Positions 11,099-28,896 of a DNA stretch of 64,000 nucleotides are shown here, one piece after another. This DNA comes from Chloroflexota bacterium. Lineage in GTDB: Bacteria > Chloroflexota > Dehalococcoidia > UBA2979. The notes under the pieces are model-generated. The model saw only the letters and a list, made by a program, of their open reading frames with translations. It was not told the DNA's origin and did no database searches. Each line of letters opens with the position of its first letter. Within the stretch, counting starts at the first letter, position 1. The stretch covers positions 45,641 to 109,640 of the forward strand of contig VGPD01000001.1 in NCBI GenBank assembly GCA_016875635.1, in the 5' to 3' direction. The translations under genes and the position numbers were made by a program.

Positions 11099-11395
11099 CT
11101 GACGATCTCTCGACCCGACGCGACGCTCTGTCCGCAGGGCTGCTACTGGGAATGCGAGCATCGTATCCCTGCGGTCGAGCCCGTCAGATTCCCCGGGACA
11201 CCGCAACCTGTCCACGACGATGCCGGACACCCGCTCCGTCGCTGCCGGGAATGCGGCGGCTCCTTCTATTCGGCCGGGGTTCACGCGGGTGAGCACGAGC
11301 GGTTGCGGGGACAGGGGCTCCTGCCGGAGCGTTATCCCCAGCGATGGCCGGTGATCCTCCATCGTGACAGAGCGATGGAGGCGCCCTACGGGTAG
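11099..11395 (+). other. Cryptic Cys-rich open frame (CPQGCYWECEHRIP...RRCRECGGSFYSAGVHAGEHERL) without ATG/GTG/TTG start; possible zinc-ribbon protein or decayed gene
   Basis: Manual translation; in-frame TGA at 11072-11074, TAG at 11393-11395; absent from the ORF track. Confidence 0.4.
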
Positions 11396-12645
11396 ATGCC
11401 TCGCAGCGTGATCGCCTCCACGACACGTTCGATGGCAACCCAGTTCGCCGCCTGGCGCAACGTGCACGTCCGCGTGCCGATCGGGCATCGTGCGCTGACC
11501 ACCTGGTACGCCCGCGCCATGATCCGTTGGAGCTCCTGGTTGACGCGGTCCTCCGACCAGCGCTGGAACTGGCGCGCCTGGACCCACTCGAAGTAGGAGA
11601 CGGTCACGCCTCCGGCGTTCGCGAGGATGTCCGGGATCACGACAATGCCGCGTTCGCGGAAGATCGCGTCCGCCTCGGGCGTGGTGGGGCCGTTCGCGCC
11701 CTCCACGATCAGTAGCGCCCGTACCGCGCCGGCGTTCGCCTCGGTCAGCACGGTCTCGAGGGCCGCGGGGACGAGGATGTCCACGTCCGCGGTGAGCACA
11801 TCGGCGCCGGCTACGACCTCGACGTCGCGCGCGAACTGGTCGCGCCAGGCGGCGAGCGTGCCGCCGCGCTGGACGAAGGCGTAGGCGGCGCTTGTGTCGA
11901 TGCCGTCGCGGTGGAACAGCGCGGTGTCCTTGTCGGAGACGTGGGTCACCTTCGCGCCGGCCTCGCGGATCAGCTTCGCGGCGACGCCGCCCACGTTCCC
12001 GAAGCCCTGGACGGCGACGCGGCGCCCAGCGACGCCGCCATGCGCGCGCAGGTGCTCCTGCATCACGTCGAGGATGCCGCGGCCGGTCGCCTCGAAGCGC
12101 CCCTCGGATCCGCCGAGGGCCACCGGCTTGCCGGTGACGACCCCGGGGATCGTGTAGCCGTGGGTCATGGAGTAGGTGTCCATCATCCACGCCATGACCT
12201 GGGGGTTGGTGCCCATGTCGGGCGCGGGGATGTCCTTGTCCGGTCCGATGATCGGGATGATCTCGCTCGTGAAGCGCCGGGTCAGGTTCTGCAATTCGTT
12301 GGACGATAGCGAGGCGGGTTCGACGGTGACGCCGCCCTTCGCGCCGCCGAACGGAAGGTCGACCACGGCGCACTTCCACGTCATCAGCATCGCGAGGGCC
12401 TTCACCTCATCGAGTCCGACGTGGGCGGAGTAGCGGATCCCCCCCTTGGTGGGCCCGCGCGCGCCGTTGTGAAGGACGCGGACGCCGTCGAACATCCGGA
12501 TGGAGCCATCGTCCATCTCGACGGGGAATTGCGTCTGGAACACCGTCTTGAACGCGGTGAGGTAGTCCCGTAACTCGTCTCGCAGGCTGACCTGGTCGGC
12601 GGCCTCGTGGAACTGCGCCAGGGCGCCAGCGAGGATCGGCTCCAT
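11386..12645 (-). CDS. gdhA: Glu/Leu/Phe/Val dehydrogenase family, probable glutamate dehydrogenase
   Basis: GPTKGGIRYSAHVGLDEVKALAMLMTWKCAVVDLPFGGAKGGV; GFGNVGGVAAKL. Confidence 0.93.
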   Translation of the reverse strand: MEPILAGALAQFHEAADQVSLRDELRDYLTAFKTVFQTQFPVEMDDGSIRMFDGVRVLHNGARGPTKGGIRYSAHVGLDEVKALAMLMTWKCAVVDLPFGGAKGGVTVEPASLSSNELQNLTRRFTSEIIPIIGPDKDIPAPDMGTNPQVMAWMMDTYSMTHGYTIPGVVTGKPVALGGSEGRFEATGRGILDVMQEHLRAHGGVAGRRVAVQGFGNVGGVAAKLIREAGAKVTHVSDKDTALFHRDGIDTSAAYAFVQRGGTLAAWRDQFARDVEVVAGADVLTADVDILVPAALETVLTEANAGAVRALLIVEGANGPTTPEADAIFRERGIVVIPDILANAGGVTVSYFEWVQARQFQRWSEDRVNQELQRIMARAYQVVSARCPIGTRTCTLRQAANWVAIERVVEAITLRGIYP

Positions 12646-12761
12646 GCGGGTGTGTCCTTCCGCTATGCGGGCGGGATGCCGCGTCCATCATCTCACTCTC
12701 GCCGCCGCACGATGAGGCCCGGATGGCCCCGCAGGCATGCTGGAACACCGACAGACAAACA

Positions 12762-12787
12762 GAAGGGCCCCTTTGCAGGGGCCCTTC
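12762..12787 (-). terminator. Perfect 10-bp hairpin between gdhA start and rpoC end, likely rpoBC terminator
   Basis: gaagggcccc-tttgca-ggggcccttc. Confidence 0.75.
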
Positions 12788-12809
12788 GTCTGAACCGGCT
12801 ATGCGTGCG

Positions 12810-20933
<8,124 letters not shown>

Positions 20934-21573
20934 GCGGCGCTCCCCTCACCCCCCGCACCGGGACATCCGGCCGAGGGCTGATCACACTGGGCAGTCGAGG
21001 GACAACGGTCGGGGGCGGCGTCGCCAGTCGGCGAAGGCGCCCCGCTCAACAGCGGTGAAAGAGGGCCACATCCCCGGGGGGACATAGTGAAACCCCGGAC
21101 GGCGAACCAGCCGTCGGGGAAGTTACCGCACGCTCCGTTGAACCTGACTGCGCCCCACGCAACATCCAAGTCTACGCGCGTTAGCGCAGAACCTCAACGC
21201 TAGGGGCACATCGGAGGAAACGTCAATCGCTTCGAATCTGGCTGCAGCCGGGCAGACGGTTTCCGAAGCGCTACTGGAATCTCACCGCGCACCCGGGAGG
21301 GCCGGAACCCCGGGACTACGCCCGGGGCGCGAGGCTTCCGACGATCAGTCTATCAGTCAGCCTCGCTGACGATTTCGCAGCCTCCCGAGGGGTAGCGCCT
21401 CAGGAGTATGCTCACCCCGCAGAGGGTCGAGGAGGGCGTATGGACGCTCGCTCACCTGCTCCCGCGGCAGCCCCCCGGATCCGGGTGGCGGCGCCGCGCT
21501 CCCCAGTGCTGGTCAGCCATCAAGGAACGCCGCGGGTTGTCCGCGGCGTTGCTGTTTGCTGGAGGAGGTCCGT

Positions 21574-21819
21574 TTGAACTCCGGAATGATTGGGAAGATC
21601 GAGAAGGCCCACCGTTACGCCGAGGAGCGCAGCCGGTTCCGCTTCTCCGGCCTCGCGGTCACCGTCCACGGCGACAACGACGACCACGAAGTCCGCATCG
21701 AGGGCGGCGCCCTGATATGCGTCTGTGATTTCTACCGTCACGAATCCGTCTGCGCCCACACGATGGCCGTCGAGCGCCTGCTCGCCGGGATGCTTCCGGT
21801 GCCGGCCGTCGCCGCCTGA
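21574..21819 (+). CDS. Small SWIM-type zinc-finger-like protein
   Basis: CVCDFYRHESVCAHTMAVERLL (CxC...CxH); SD ggaggagg, probable TTG start. Confidence 0.65.
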   Translation: MNSGMIGKIEKAHRYAEERSRFRFSGLAVTVHGDNDDHEVRIEGGALICVCDFYRHESVCAHTMAVERLLAGMLPVPAVAA

Positions 21820-21831
21820 CCCTCGGCCTGG

Positions 21832-21868
21832 CGCGGCGTCACGAGGGATTTCGCCTCGTTGACGCCGC
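21832..21868 (+). terminator. Hairpin after the SWIM-like gene
   Basis: cgcggcgtc a cgagg gatttcg cctcg tt gacgccgcg. Confidence 0.55.
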
Positions 21869-21976
21869 GTTCGGGCCGGCCACGCCGATGGCGACGGCGT
21901 ATCCTGAGTGGGTCGTCGGTCACCCGGCGGGGACTGCGGAGCCTGTGCCGGGCCACGGCAGAGTGGGGGTTCCGGC

Positions 21977-22495
21977 ATGTTCCTCTCCAGCCTCAACTGT
22001 CCACATCGGATTCCACGCCGGCTTGAGTCAGGGGCCCGGGTGGCGTCATACGTCGCCGCGGCCGCCGCCGGTGCGGTCGGCCTGGCGCTCTGGCGGCGGG
22101 CCGTTGAACTGGGCCGCACGGTCCGCCGGACCGCCGCCCGGCCCATCTCCCGGGTGGTGAGCCCGTCACCCGCACCCGTCAGCCTCGCAAACGCCGGATG
22201 GGCCGAGATCACCGACGCTCACGGAGCGGTGCTCGGGCGCGCCCGGGTGATGCTCGCCGCAGACGGGCAACCGGCGCAGGGCCAGCCGTTCGAGGGCGAG
22301 CTGGGCTCGCTGAGGCTGGCCCCCGGCGTGCTCCGGCTCATCCCGGGGCGGTACTGGGTGCGGTTTGAGGCGAGCCAGAGCGCCCACGCCATCGAGGTCA
22401 ACGAGACACCGGGGGACGGCCGCACGGGCGCGGTTCCCATCCGCTGGGATGACCTCGACCTGCCGGCGAGCCTGGTGGAGCGCGCGGCCAACTAG
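21977..22495 (+). CDS. Hypothetical protein
   Basis: MFLSSLNCPHRIPRRLESGARVASYVAAAAAGAVGLALWRR...; one hydrophobic segment. Confidence 0.5.
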   Translation: MFLSSLNCPHRIPRRLESGARVASYVAAAAAGAVGLALWRRAVELGRTVRRTAARPISRVVSPSPAPVSLANAGWAEITDAHGAVLGRARVMLAADGQPAQGQPFEGELGSLRLAPGVLRLIPGRYWVRFEASQSAHAIEVNETPGDGRTGAVPIRWDDLDLPASLVERAAN

Positions 22496-22583
22496 CCAGC
22501 TCAGGGCCGCCCGCGGGAGACCCCCCGGGTTCGGCCCTCGGTGCCCCGCGCCCGGCGCCCCACCCGCCGTACACTCGCCTCCC

Positions 22584-23975
22584 ATGGCCACCATCCCACC
22601 GCCCGCACCGGACGCCGCCGCGCTGGCCGCCTACGCGGAGGCCGCGCGCGGACTGCTCGCACGGGGCGGGTTCGAGCGATCCGGGAACGCCGCCGAGGCG
22701 AAGAAGTGGGACGTCGCCCACATCGAGGCCTGGCTGGACGGCCGAGGGCGCCCCGACCGGCGGCCGACCGTCCACGTCGCCGGGTCGAAGGGGAAGGGCA
22801 CCGTCTCCACCCTGACGGAGGCGATCCTGCGCGCCGCGGGCGCGCACACCCTGCTGCTCACCTCTCCCGACCTGCACTCTGCCCGCGAGCGGATCGTCAT
22901 CGACGGCGTCCCGGTCGCCCCGGACGCCTTCGCGCGGTTCGCGCACCATGTCCTCGCTGACCCGGCGACGGTGGGATGGTCGTACTTCGAGATGCTGACG
23001 GCGATGGGATGGTTGGCGGGCGCGGAGGCCGGGTGCGAGTGGCAGGTGCTGGAGGTGGGCCTCGGCGGGCGGCTCGACACGACGAACGCCGTCGACCCCG
23101 GCTCCAAGCGGGTCGCCGTGATCACCCCGATTGACCTTGAACACACAGAGATCCTCGGCGACACCATCCCGCTGATCGCGGCGGAGAAGGCGGGGATCAT
23201 CACCGCCCCGTGCGCCGTGATCGCCTCGCCCATGCGGGAGAGCGCGCTCATGGTGATCCGCGCGAAGGCCGCCGCGGCGGGGGCGACGCTGCACGAGGTC
23301 ACGGCGGAGTGCGCGCTGCGCGTCACCACCTCGAACCTCGACGGGCAGACGCTGGACCTGAAGACACCGAAGCGTACCTACCGCGGGCTGAAGTCGCCGC
23401 TCGTCGGGCCGCACCAGTCGGAGAACATCGCGACCGCCGTGCGCGCGGCCGAGGAGGCGTGGGCGACGACCGAGGCGTCAGAGATCGGCCCGATCCCGGA
23501 GGCCGCCGTGAAGCGCGCGCTGGAGACGACGCGGATGCCCGGCCGCTTCGAGGTGATCCGGCGCACGCCGCTGACGATCCTTGACGGCCTGCACACGCCG
23601 CTGGCGGCGCGCCGCTTCGCCGAGGCGGTGCGCGGCCTGGCGATCCCGGCGCGGCGCGTCTGGGTGCTCGGCATCCTCTCCGGCAAGGACCTGCCCGCGA
23701 TCCTCGACGGGCTGGGGATCGGCGAGGGTGACGAGGTGGTGGTGACGCCGCCGCCGACCCCACGCGCCGCCGACCCGCTCGCCGTGACGCGCGCCATGCG
23801 CGAACGCGGCGCGATCCCCCAGCGCTCGACCGACGTCCCGCTTGCCCTCGAAATCGCGTCCGCCCTCGCGGGCGAGCGTGGCGCGATCCTCGTGGTGGGG
23901 AGCCTGTACACCGTCGCCGCCGCGCGCGAGCACCTGCTGGGGCTCACCGGCGATCACGCGCTCGGGCTGCGCTGA
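22584..23975 (+). CDS. folC: Folylpolyglutamate synthase/dihydrofolate synthase family
   Basis: HVAGSKGKGTVSTLTEAILRAAG; EVGLGGRLDTTNAV; DGLHTPLAA. Confidence 0.92.
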   Translation: MATIPPPAPDAAALAAYAEAARGLLARGGFERSGNAAEAKKWDVAHIEAWLDGRGRPDRRPTVHVAGSKGKGTVSTLTEAILRAAGAHTLLLTSPDLHSARERIVIDGVPVAPDAFARFAHHVLADPATVGWSYFEMLTAMGWLAGAEAGCEWQVLEVGLGGRLDTTNAVDPGSKRVAVITPIDLEHTEILGDTIPLIAAEKAGIITAPCAVIASPMRESALMVIRAKAAAAGATLHEVTAECALRVTTSNLDGQTLDLKTPKRTYRGLKSPLVGPHQSENIATAVRAAEEAWATTEASEIGPIPEAAVKRALETTRMPGRFEVIRRTPLTILDGLHTPLAARRFAEAVRGLAIPARRVWVLGILSGKDLPAILDGLGIGEGDEVVVTPPPTPRAADPLAVTRAMRERGAIPQRSTDVPLALEIASALAGERGAILVVGSLYTVAAAREHLLGLTGDHALGLR

Positions 23976-24064
23976 TTCGAGCCCGCCTTCCACAGATCGA
24001 CGGGCAGCGGACGGACTAACATGGTGACTCCGCCACGAACAGTTCCGGGGTGAGGGGATTTCCG

Positions 24065-25315
24065 ATGGCCGAGCGACGACGCGTGGTCGTGACCGGAATG
24101 GGCGTGGTCAGTCCGCTCGGGGACACCCTTGAGGAATTCTGGACGCGCGTGGTCGCGGGCGAGAGCGGCATCGCGCGGATGACCCTCGCCGACCCGGAGA
24201 AGTACCCCTGCCAGGTTGCCGCCGAGATCAAGGACTGGGACTACACCCGGTACATGGACCGCAAGGACGGCCGCCGGATGGCGCGCTTCTCCCAGTTCGC
24301 GATCGGCGCGGCGCGGATGGCAATCGAGCACGCGCAACTCAACCTTGAGGGGATCGACCGCGAACGGGTCGGCGTCGTGATGGGGAACGGCGGCGGCGGC
24401 CTACAGAGCGACGAAGAGGCCGTGCGCACGATGGACACGCGCGGCGGCATGAAAGTTGACCCGTTCTTCGTCTCGAAGCGGCTGAACAACATGGCCGGCG
24501 CGAACATCGCAATCCAGTTCGGGCTGCTCGGCTACAACACCACCGTCGTCACCGCATGCGCGGCCGGCACGCAGGCGATCGGCGACGCGACCGAGGTGAT
24601 CCGTCGGGGCGCGCTCGACGTCGCGCTGGCGGGCGGCGCGGAAGCGGGGATCTGCGAACTCGGGCTGGCCGGATTCTCCTCGATGCGCGCGCTCAGCACC
24701 TCGTTCAACGACACGCCGGCACGCGCCTCCCGGCCGTTCGACCGCGACCGGGACGGCTTCGTGCCGGGCGAAGGCTCCGGCGTGCTGGTGCTCGAAGGCC
24801 TCGACCACGCGCTCGCCCGCGGCGCGACCCCGCTTGCCGAGGTGATCGGCTACGGCGTGACGGCGGACGCGGCGTACCTCGTGGCCCCGTCGGAGAACGG
24901 CGCCGGCGCCGCACGCGCGATGCGGCTGGCGCTGCGCGACGCGGGGGTGGAGGCGTCAGTGATCGACTACATCTCGGCGCACGCGACGAGCACGGACGTG
25001 GGCGACCTGACGGAGACGCAGGCGATCCACACGGTCTTCGGGGAGCGTGCGACGCAGATCCCGGTGTCGGCGATGAAGTCGCAGATCGGACACCTGCTCG
25101 GCGGTTCGGGCGGCGTGGAGACGATCGCGGCGGTGCAGGCGCTCCGCACGGGCTGGGTGTCGCCGACGTTGAACATGGACCAAGCGGGCGAGGGCTGTGA
25201 CCTCGACTACGTGCCGCACCAGGCGCGCCGGGTGAACCCGCGGATCGTCCTCAAGAACTCATTCGGCTTCGGCGGCCAGAACGCCGTGCTCGTGCTGCAG
25301 AAGTACGAGGGCTAG
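24065..25315 (+). CDS. fabF: Beta-ketoacyl-ACP synthase II
   Basis: VVVTGMGVVSPLGDTLEEFW; TACAAGTQAIGDA; HATSTDVGD; NSFGFGGQNAVLV. Confidence 0.96.
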   Translation: MAERRRVVVTGMGVVSPLGDTLEEFWTRVVAGESGIARMTLADPEKYPCQVAAEIKDWDYTRYMDRKDGRRMARFSQFAIGAARMAIEHAQLNLEGIDRERVGVVMGNGGGGLQSDEEAVRTMDTRGGMKVDPFFVSKRLNNMAGANIAIQFGLLGYNTTVVTACAAGTQAIGDATEVIRRGALDVALAGGAEAGICELGLAGFSSMRALSTSFNDTPARASRPFDRDRDGFVPGEGSGVLVLEGLDHALARGATPLAEVIGYGVTADAAYLVAPSENGAGAARAMRLALRDAGVEASVIDYISAHATSTDVGDLTETQAIHTVFGERATQIPVSAMKSQIGHLLGGSGGVETIAAVQALRTGWVSPTLNMDQAGEGCDLDYVPHQARRVNPRIVLKNSFGFGGQNAVLVLQKYEG

Positions 25316-25327
25316 TCCGCCTCGCCT

Positions 25328-26259
25328 GTGAACGACGACGAACCGAAGCACGCCCCCGCCGGGAAGATGCACGCGGGGGAGTTTGATATCGACGAACCCC
25401 TCGTCCGCCGGCTGCTTGCCGGGCAGTTCCCGCAGTGGGACGGCCTTCCGCTGAAGCCGGTGACCTCCGCAGGCACCGACAACGCGCTCTACCGGCTCGG
25501 CGAGGAGATGGCGGTCGCCTGCCGCGCGTCGATTGGGCCATCGGGCAGGCGGAGAGAGAGCGCCTGTGGCTGCCGGTACTCGCCCCACATCTACCGCTCG
25601 CCATCCCCGTCCCGATCGCGAAAGGCGTACCCGCGGAAGGGTATTCGTGGGATTGGTCGGTCTACCGATGGCTCCCCGGCGAGAACGCGATCAGCGGACG
25701 TATCGCTGACTTGCGGGAGGCGGCGACCGCTCTGGCGCAATTCGTGAGCGCGCTGCACGGGATCGACGCCACAGGCGGGCCCGGGCCAGATCAGTACAAC
25801 TCGTTCCGTGGCGTGCCGCTGGCCAGGCGTGATCCCGCGGTCCGGAATGCCCTCGCAGCCCTCTCTGGCACGGTCGATGTCGAGGCAGCGACCGAGGTGT
25901 GGGAAGCGTCCCTGCGGGCGCCAGTATGGCAAGGCCAGCCCGTCTGGCTGCATGGAGACATCCACGCGGGAAACCTACTGGTCGACGGCGGCCGGCTCAG
26001 CGCCGTCATCGATTTCGGGTGTCTCGGTGTAGGCGATCCGGCGTGCGACCTGATGGTTGCGTGGAACCTCCTCACAGATGAGAGCCGAGCCGTCCTTCGA
26101 GTCGCCCTCGACGTGGACGACGCGACGTGGGCACGAGGTCGAGGGTGGGCGCTGTCGATGGCGCTGATCGCGCTGCCGTACTACCGGGACACGAATCCAG
26201 TGATCGTGGCCGCTTCGAACCGCACCCTGGCAGAGGTCCTCGCCGAGCGGGACTCCTAG
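25328..26259 (+). pseudogene. Aminoglycoside phosphotransferase family protein, split by a one-base frameshift near 25511-25517
   Basis: Frame 1 ends homologous at RLGEEMAV; continues in another frame as RLPRVDWAIGQAERERLWLPVLAPHL...VWLHGDIHAGNLLVDGGRLSAVIDFGCLGVGDPACDL. Confidence 0.85.
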
Positions 26260-26621
26260 AGCACCGTCGTCTGGGAGTCGGTGCGCATCACCGTCAGATG
26301 GGTCATCGGTGACCCGGTGTCGCCGGCGCCGTGCCAGTGGTCGGTGTTGGGCGGGATGACGACCGCGTCGCCGGTGGCGATCGTCGCGACGCCGTCGCGA
26401 TCGCCGACCTGGCCGACGCCGTTCAGGACATAGAGGAACTGCTCGCTGGTGTGGCGGTGCATGCGCGTCCGCGCGCCCGGCGCGAAATGGACGAGCGACG
26501 CACCGATGTGCTGGCTGTCGCTGCCCGTGAGGGCGTGGCCGTAAACCTCGCCCTCGAAGATCGGCTGGCCGGTGCGGTGGACGGTCTCGCCCTCGGCGGC
26601 ACGGATGATCCTGAGTGTCAT
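26256..26621 (-). CDS. Cupin-domain protein
   Basis: RMHRHTSEQFLYVLNGVGQVGD...GDAVVIPPNTDHWHGAG. Confidence 0.9.
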   Translation of the reverse strand: MTLRIIRAAEGETVHRTGQPIFEGEVYGHALTGSDSQHIGASLVHFAPGARTRMHRHTSEQFLYVLNGVGQVGDRDGVATIATGDAVVIPPNTDHWHGAGDTGSPMTHLTVMRTDSQTTVL

Positions 26622-26865
26622 ATGGGGTTCCCTCGCTGGTCACACGCGACGAGGCGCGAGTGTAAGGGCGAGAGCCGGCGCGCCCTGTGTCGGAGTGACC
26701 GGGCTCGATGGTGGAGAGCGTTCGATGACGGCGTGAGGCTCGTACCGCCTCGGCTGTGCCGGAGGCGCCACATCCCCCTGCCCCGTTCCCCGAGGGAGCG
26801 GGGTGAGCGAGAGGCGCGACGCTCCTCACTACACGCGTTGGGGACGACCTCGGTACCCTTTCTCC

Positions 26866-27588
26866 ATGCCATCAACTCGACCTGACCTCTGGCGACCTGT
26901 TGAGGAATCGCCCGACCACCCGATGCGCACGATCGCGGGGGCGATCGTGGGGAACGGTGTGCGGCTGCGGATTGAGATCGGGCCGAAGAACAACGTCGGC
27001 AGCGACTACTTCCGGATCACGCTGGTCACGGACCTCGAGGGCGCGGCGGACGAGGCGGTCTGCTTCGGGCTGATCAACCGCGGCCAGTTCCCCGGCTTCA
27101 ACTGGGTGGAGGTCACTGACTTCCAGGGGCGCTTCCCGCTGGCGGGGTCGACCGTCGAGGTGCCGGAGGGGATCGACGGCAACATCGTGAAGACGCTGGG
27201 CCGGCTGGTGCCGGCGGGCGGGCACCTGATGATGGAGTACGACTCCGCGCACCGCTCGATCACGGCAAAGGCGCTCGCGCAGCAGGTGCCGCCGGTCGCC
27301 ACGCCCCTCGGCGGGATGATGTTCGCGGCGAACTGCGGCACCTGGTTCACCGACTGGTACATCTCGGAAGGCGGCCGCGAGGGCGCGCGGAAGCTCCAGG
27401 GGTTCCGCGCGGTGGACGCCGACCACGCCGCGCGGCGCGGCCGCGAGATGCTGGAGGGCCTCGAAGCCTTCCTCGGACGGGCGAAGGACTGCGACTGGGA
27501 CGTGCAGGCGGCCTGCATCCCCGTGGCCCAGGCGACCGTGACGGCGCTCCGCGCACGCCTCCTCGTCCCGGACGGGCCGCTGGCGTAG
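26866..27588 (+). CDS. Uncharacterised protein, possibly DUF1122 family
   Basis: MPSTRPDLWRPVEESPDHPMRTIAGAIVGNGVRLRIEIGPKNNVGSDYFRI...; family recalled, not verified. Confidence 0.55.
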   Translation: MPSTRPDLWRPVEESPDHPMRTIAGAIVGNGVRLRIEIGPKNNVGSDYFRITLVTDLEGAADEAVCFGLINRGQFPGFNWVEVTDFQGRFPLAGSTVEVPEGIDGNIVKTLGRLVPAGGHLMMEYDSAHRSITAKALAQQVPPVATPLGGMMFAANCGTWFTDWYISEGGREGARKLQGFRAVDADHAARRGREMLEGLEAFLGRAKDCDWDVQAACIPVAQATVTALRARLLVPDGPLA

Positions 27589-27737
27589 GCGAGAGCCGCC
27601 TGTCAGCGTCATCGCCGAATCTGGATTGCCGGGTTCGGCGGCGCCCGATAGCATCGTGGCATCCCCGGCCGCAGCGATACGGCAAGCCGTGCCTCCGAGG
27701 TCGCCTCGAGGGTGCGGGCAGGACGTGAGGACGCAGC

Positions 27738-28832
27738 ATGCCCCAGACGTTGAGCGTGATCAAAGCGGACATTGGCGGATTCGTTGGCCATTCCGCGATG
27801 CACCCGGAGGTCCTCGCCGAGGGCCGTGAATGGATGGCGAAGGCCGTCCAGTCCGGGATGTTGATCGACGCGCAGGCACAGTCCTGCGGCGACGACATGT
27901 TCCTGATCATGTCCCACGACCGGGGCCAGGACAACACGGAGATCCACAAGCTGGCGTGGGACACCTTCATCGCCGGCACCGAGATCGCGAAGAAGCTGAA
28001 GCTGTACGGCGCGGGCCAGGACCTGCTGGTGGACGCCTTCTCGGGCAACATCCGCGGGATGGGCCCCGGCTCCGCGGAACTCGAGCTCGTCGAGCGCCAG
28101 TCCGAGCCGATCATGGTGTTCATGGGCGACAAGACGTCGTCCGGCTCGTTCAACCTGCCCTTCTACAAGGTGTTCTCCGACCCGTTCAACACGGCCGGGC
28201 TCGTGATCGCGGAGGCGCTGCACGACGGCTTCGCGTACGAGGTCCACGACCTGAAGAACGGCAAAAAGATCGTGTTCAACTCGCCGGAGGAGATCTACGA
28301 CCTCCTGGTGTTCATCGGATCGCCCGCGCACTATGCGATCAAGCGCGTGGTCGCGCGTTCGACCGGCGAGGTCGCCGCGGTGTCGTCGACGGACAAGCTG
28401 TCGCTGATCGCCGGGCGCTACGTCGGCAAGGACGACCCGACCGCCATCGTGCGGATGCAGGGCGCCTTCCCCGCCGTGGGCGAAGTGCTCGAACCGTTCA
28501 CGACGCCTTACATCGTCGAGGGGTTCATGCGTGGATCGCACTACGGGCCGTGGATGCCGGTGAGCCTGGCGGATGCGACCCCGACGCGGTTTGACGGTCC
28601 GCCGCGCGTGGTGGCCCTCGGTTTCCAGCTGGCGAACGGGAAGCTGGTCGGACCGCGCGACATGTTCGCGGACATCTCGTTCAACAACGCGCGCCAGGAG
28701 GCGAACGACATTTCCGACTTCCTGCGCAAGCACGGCCCGTTCGAGCCGCACCGCCTGCCGCTGGACGAGATGGAGTACACGACGATGCCTGCGGTCGCCG
28801 CGAAGATGGCCAACCGCTGGTCTGACATCTAG
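27738..28832 (+). CDS. Bifunctional fructose-1,6-bisphosphate aldolase/phosphatase (class V FBPase)
   Basis: LSVIKADIGGFVGHSAMHP; DDMFLIMSHDRGQDN; GAGQDLLVDAFSGNIRGMGPG. Confidence 0.93.
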   Translation: MPQTLSVIKADIGGFVGHSAMHPEVLAEGREWMAKAVQSGMLIDAQAQSCGDDMFLIMSHDRGQDNTEIHKLAWDTFIAGTEIAKKLKLYGAGQDLLVDAFSGNIRGMGPGSAELELVERQSEPIMVFMGDKTSSGSFNLPFYKVFSDPFNTAGLVIAEALHDGFAYEVHDLKNGKKIVFNSPEEIYDLLVFIGSPAHYAIKRVVARSTGEVAAVSSTDKLSLIAGRYVGKDDPTAIVRMQGAFPAVGEVLEPFTTPYIVEGFMRGSHYGPWMPVSLADATPTRFDGPPRVVALGFQLANGKLVGPRDMFADISFNNARQEANDISDFLRKHGPFEPHRLPLDEMEYTTMPAVAAKMANRWSDI

Positions 28833-28856
28833 CGAGCCGGTCCGGCTCATGCACTG

Positions 28857-28880
28857 ACGGGCCTCGCCAGCGAGGCCCGT
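28857..28880 (+). terminator. 10-bp perfect hairpin after the FBP aldolase/phosphatase
   Basis: acgggcctcg-ccag-cgaggcccgt. Confidence 0.65.
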
Positions 28881-28896
28881 CCTGATCAGAGGCCCC

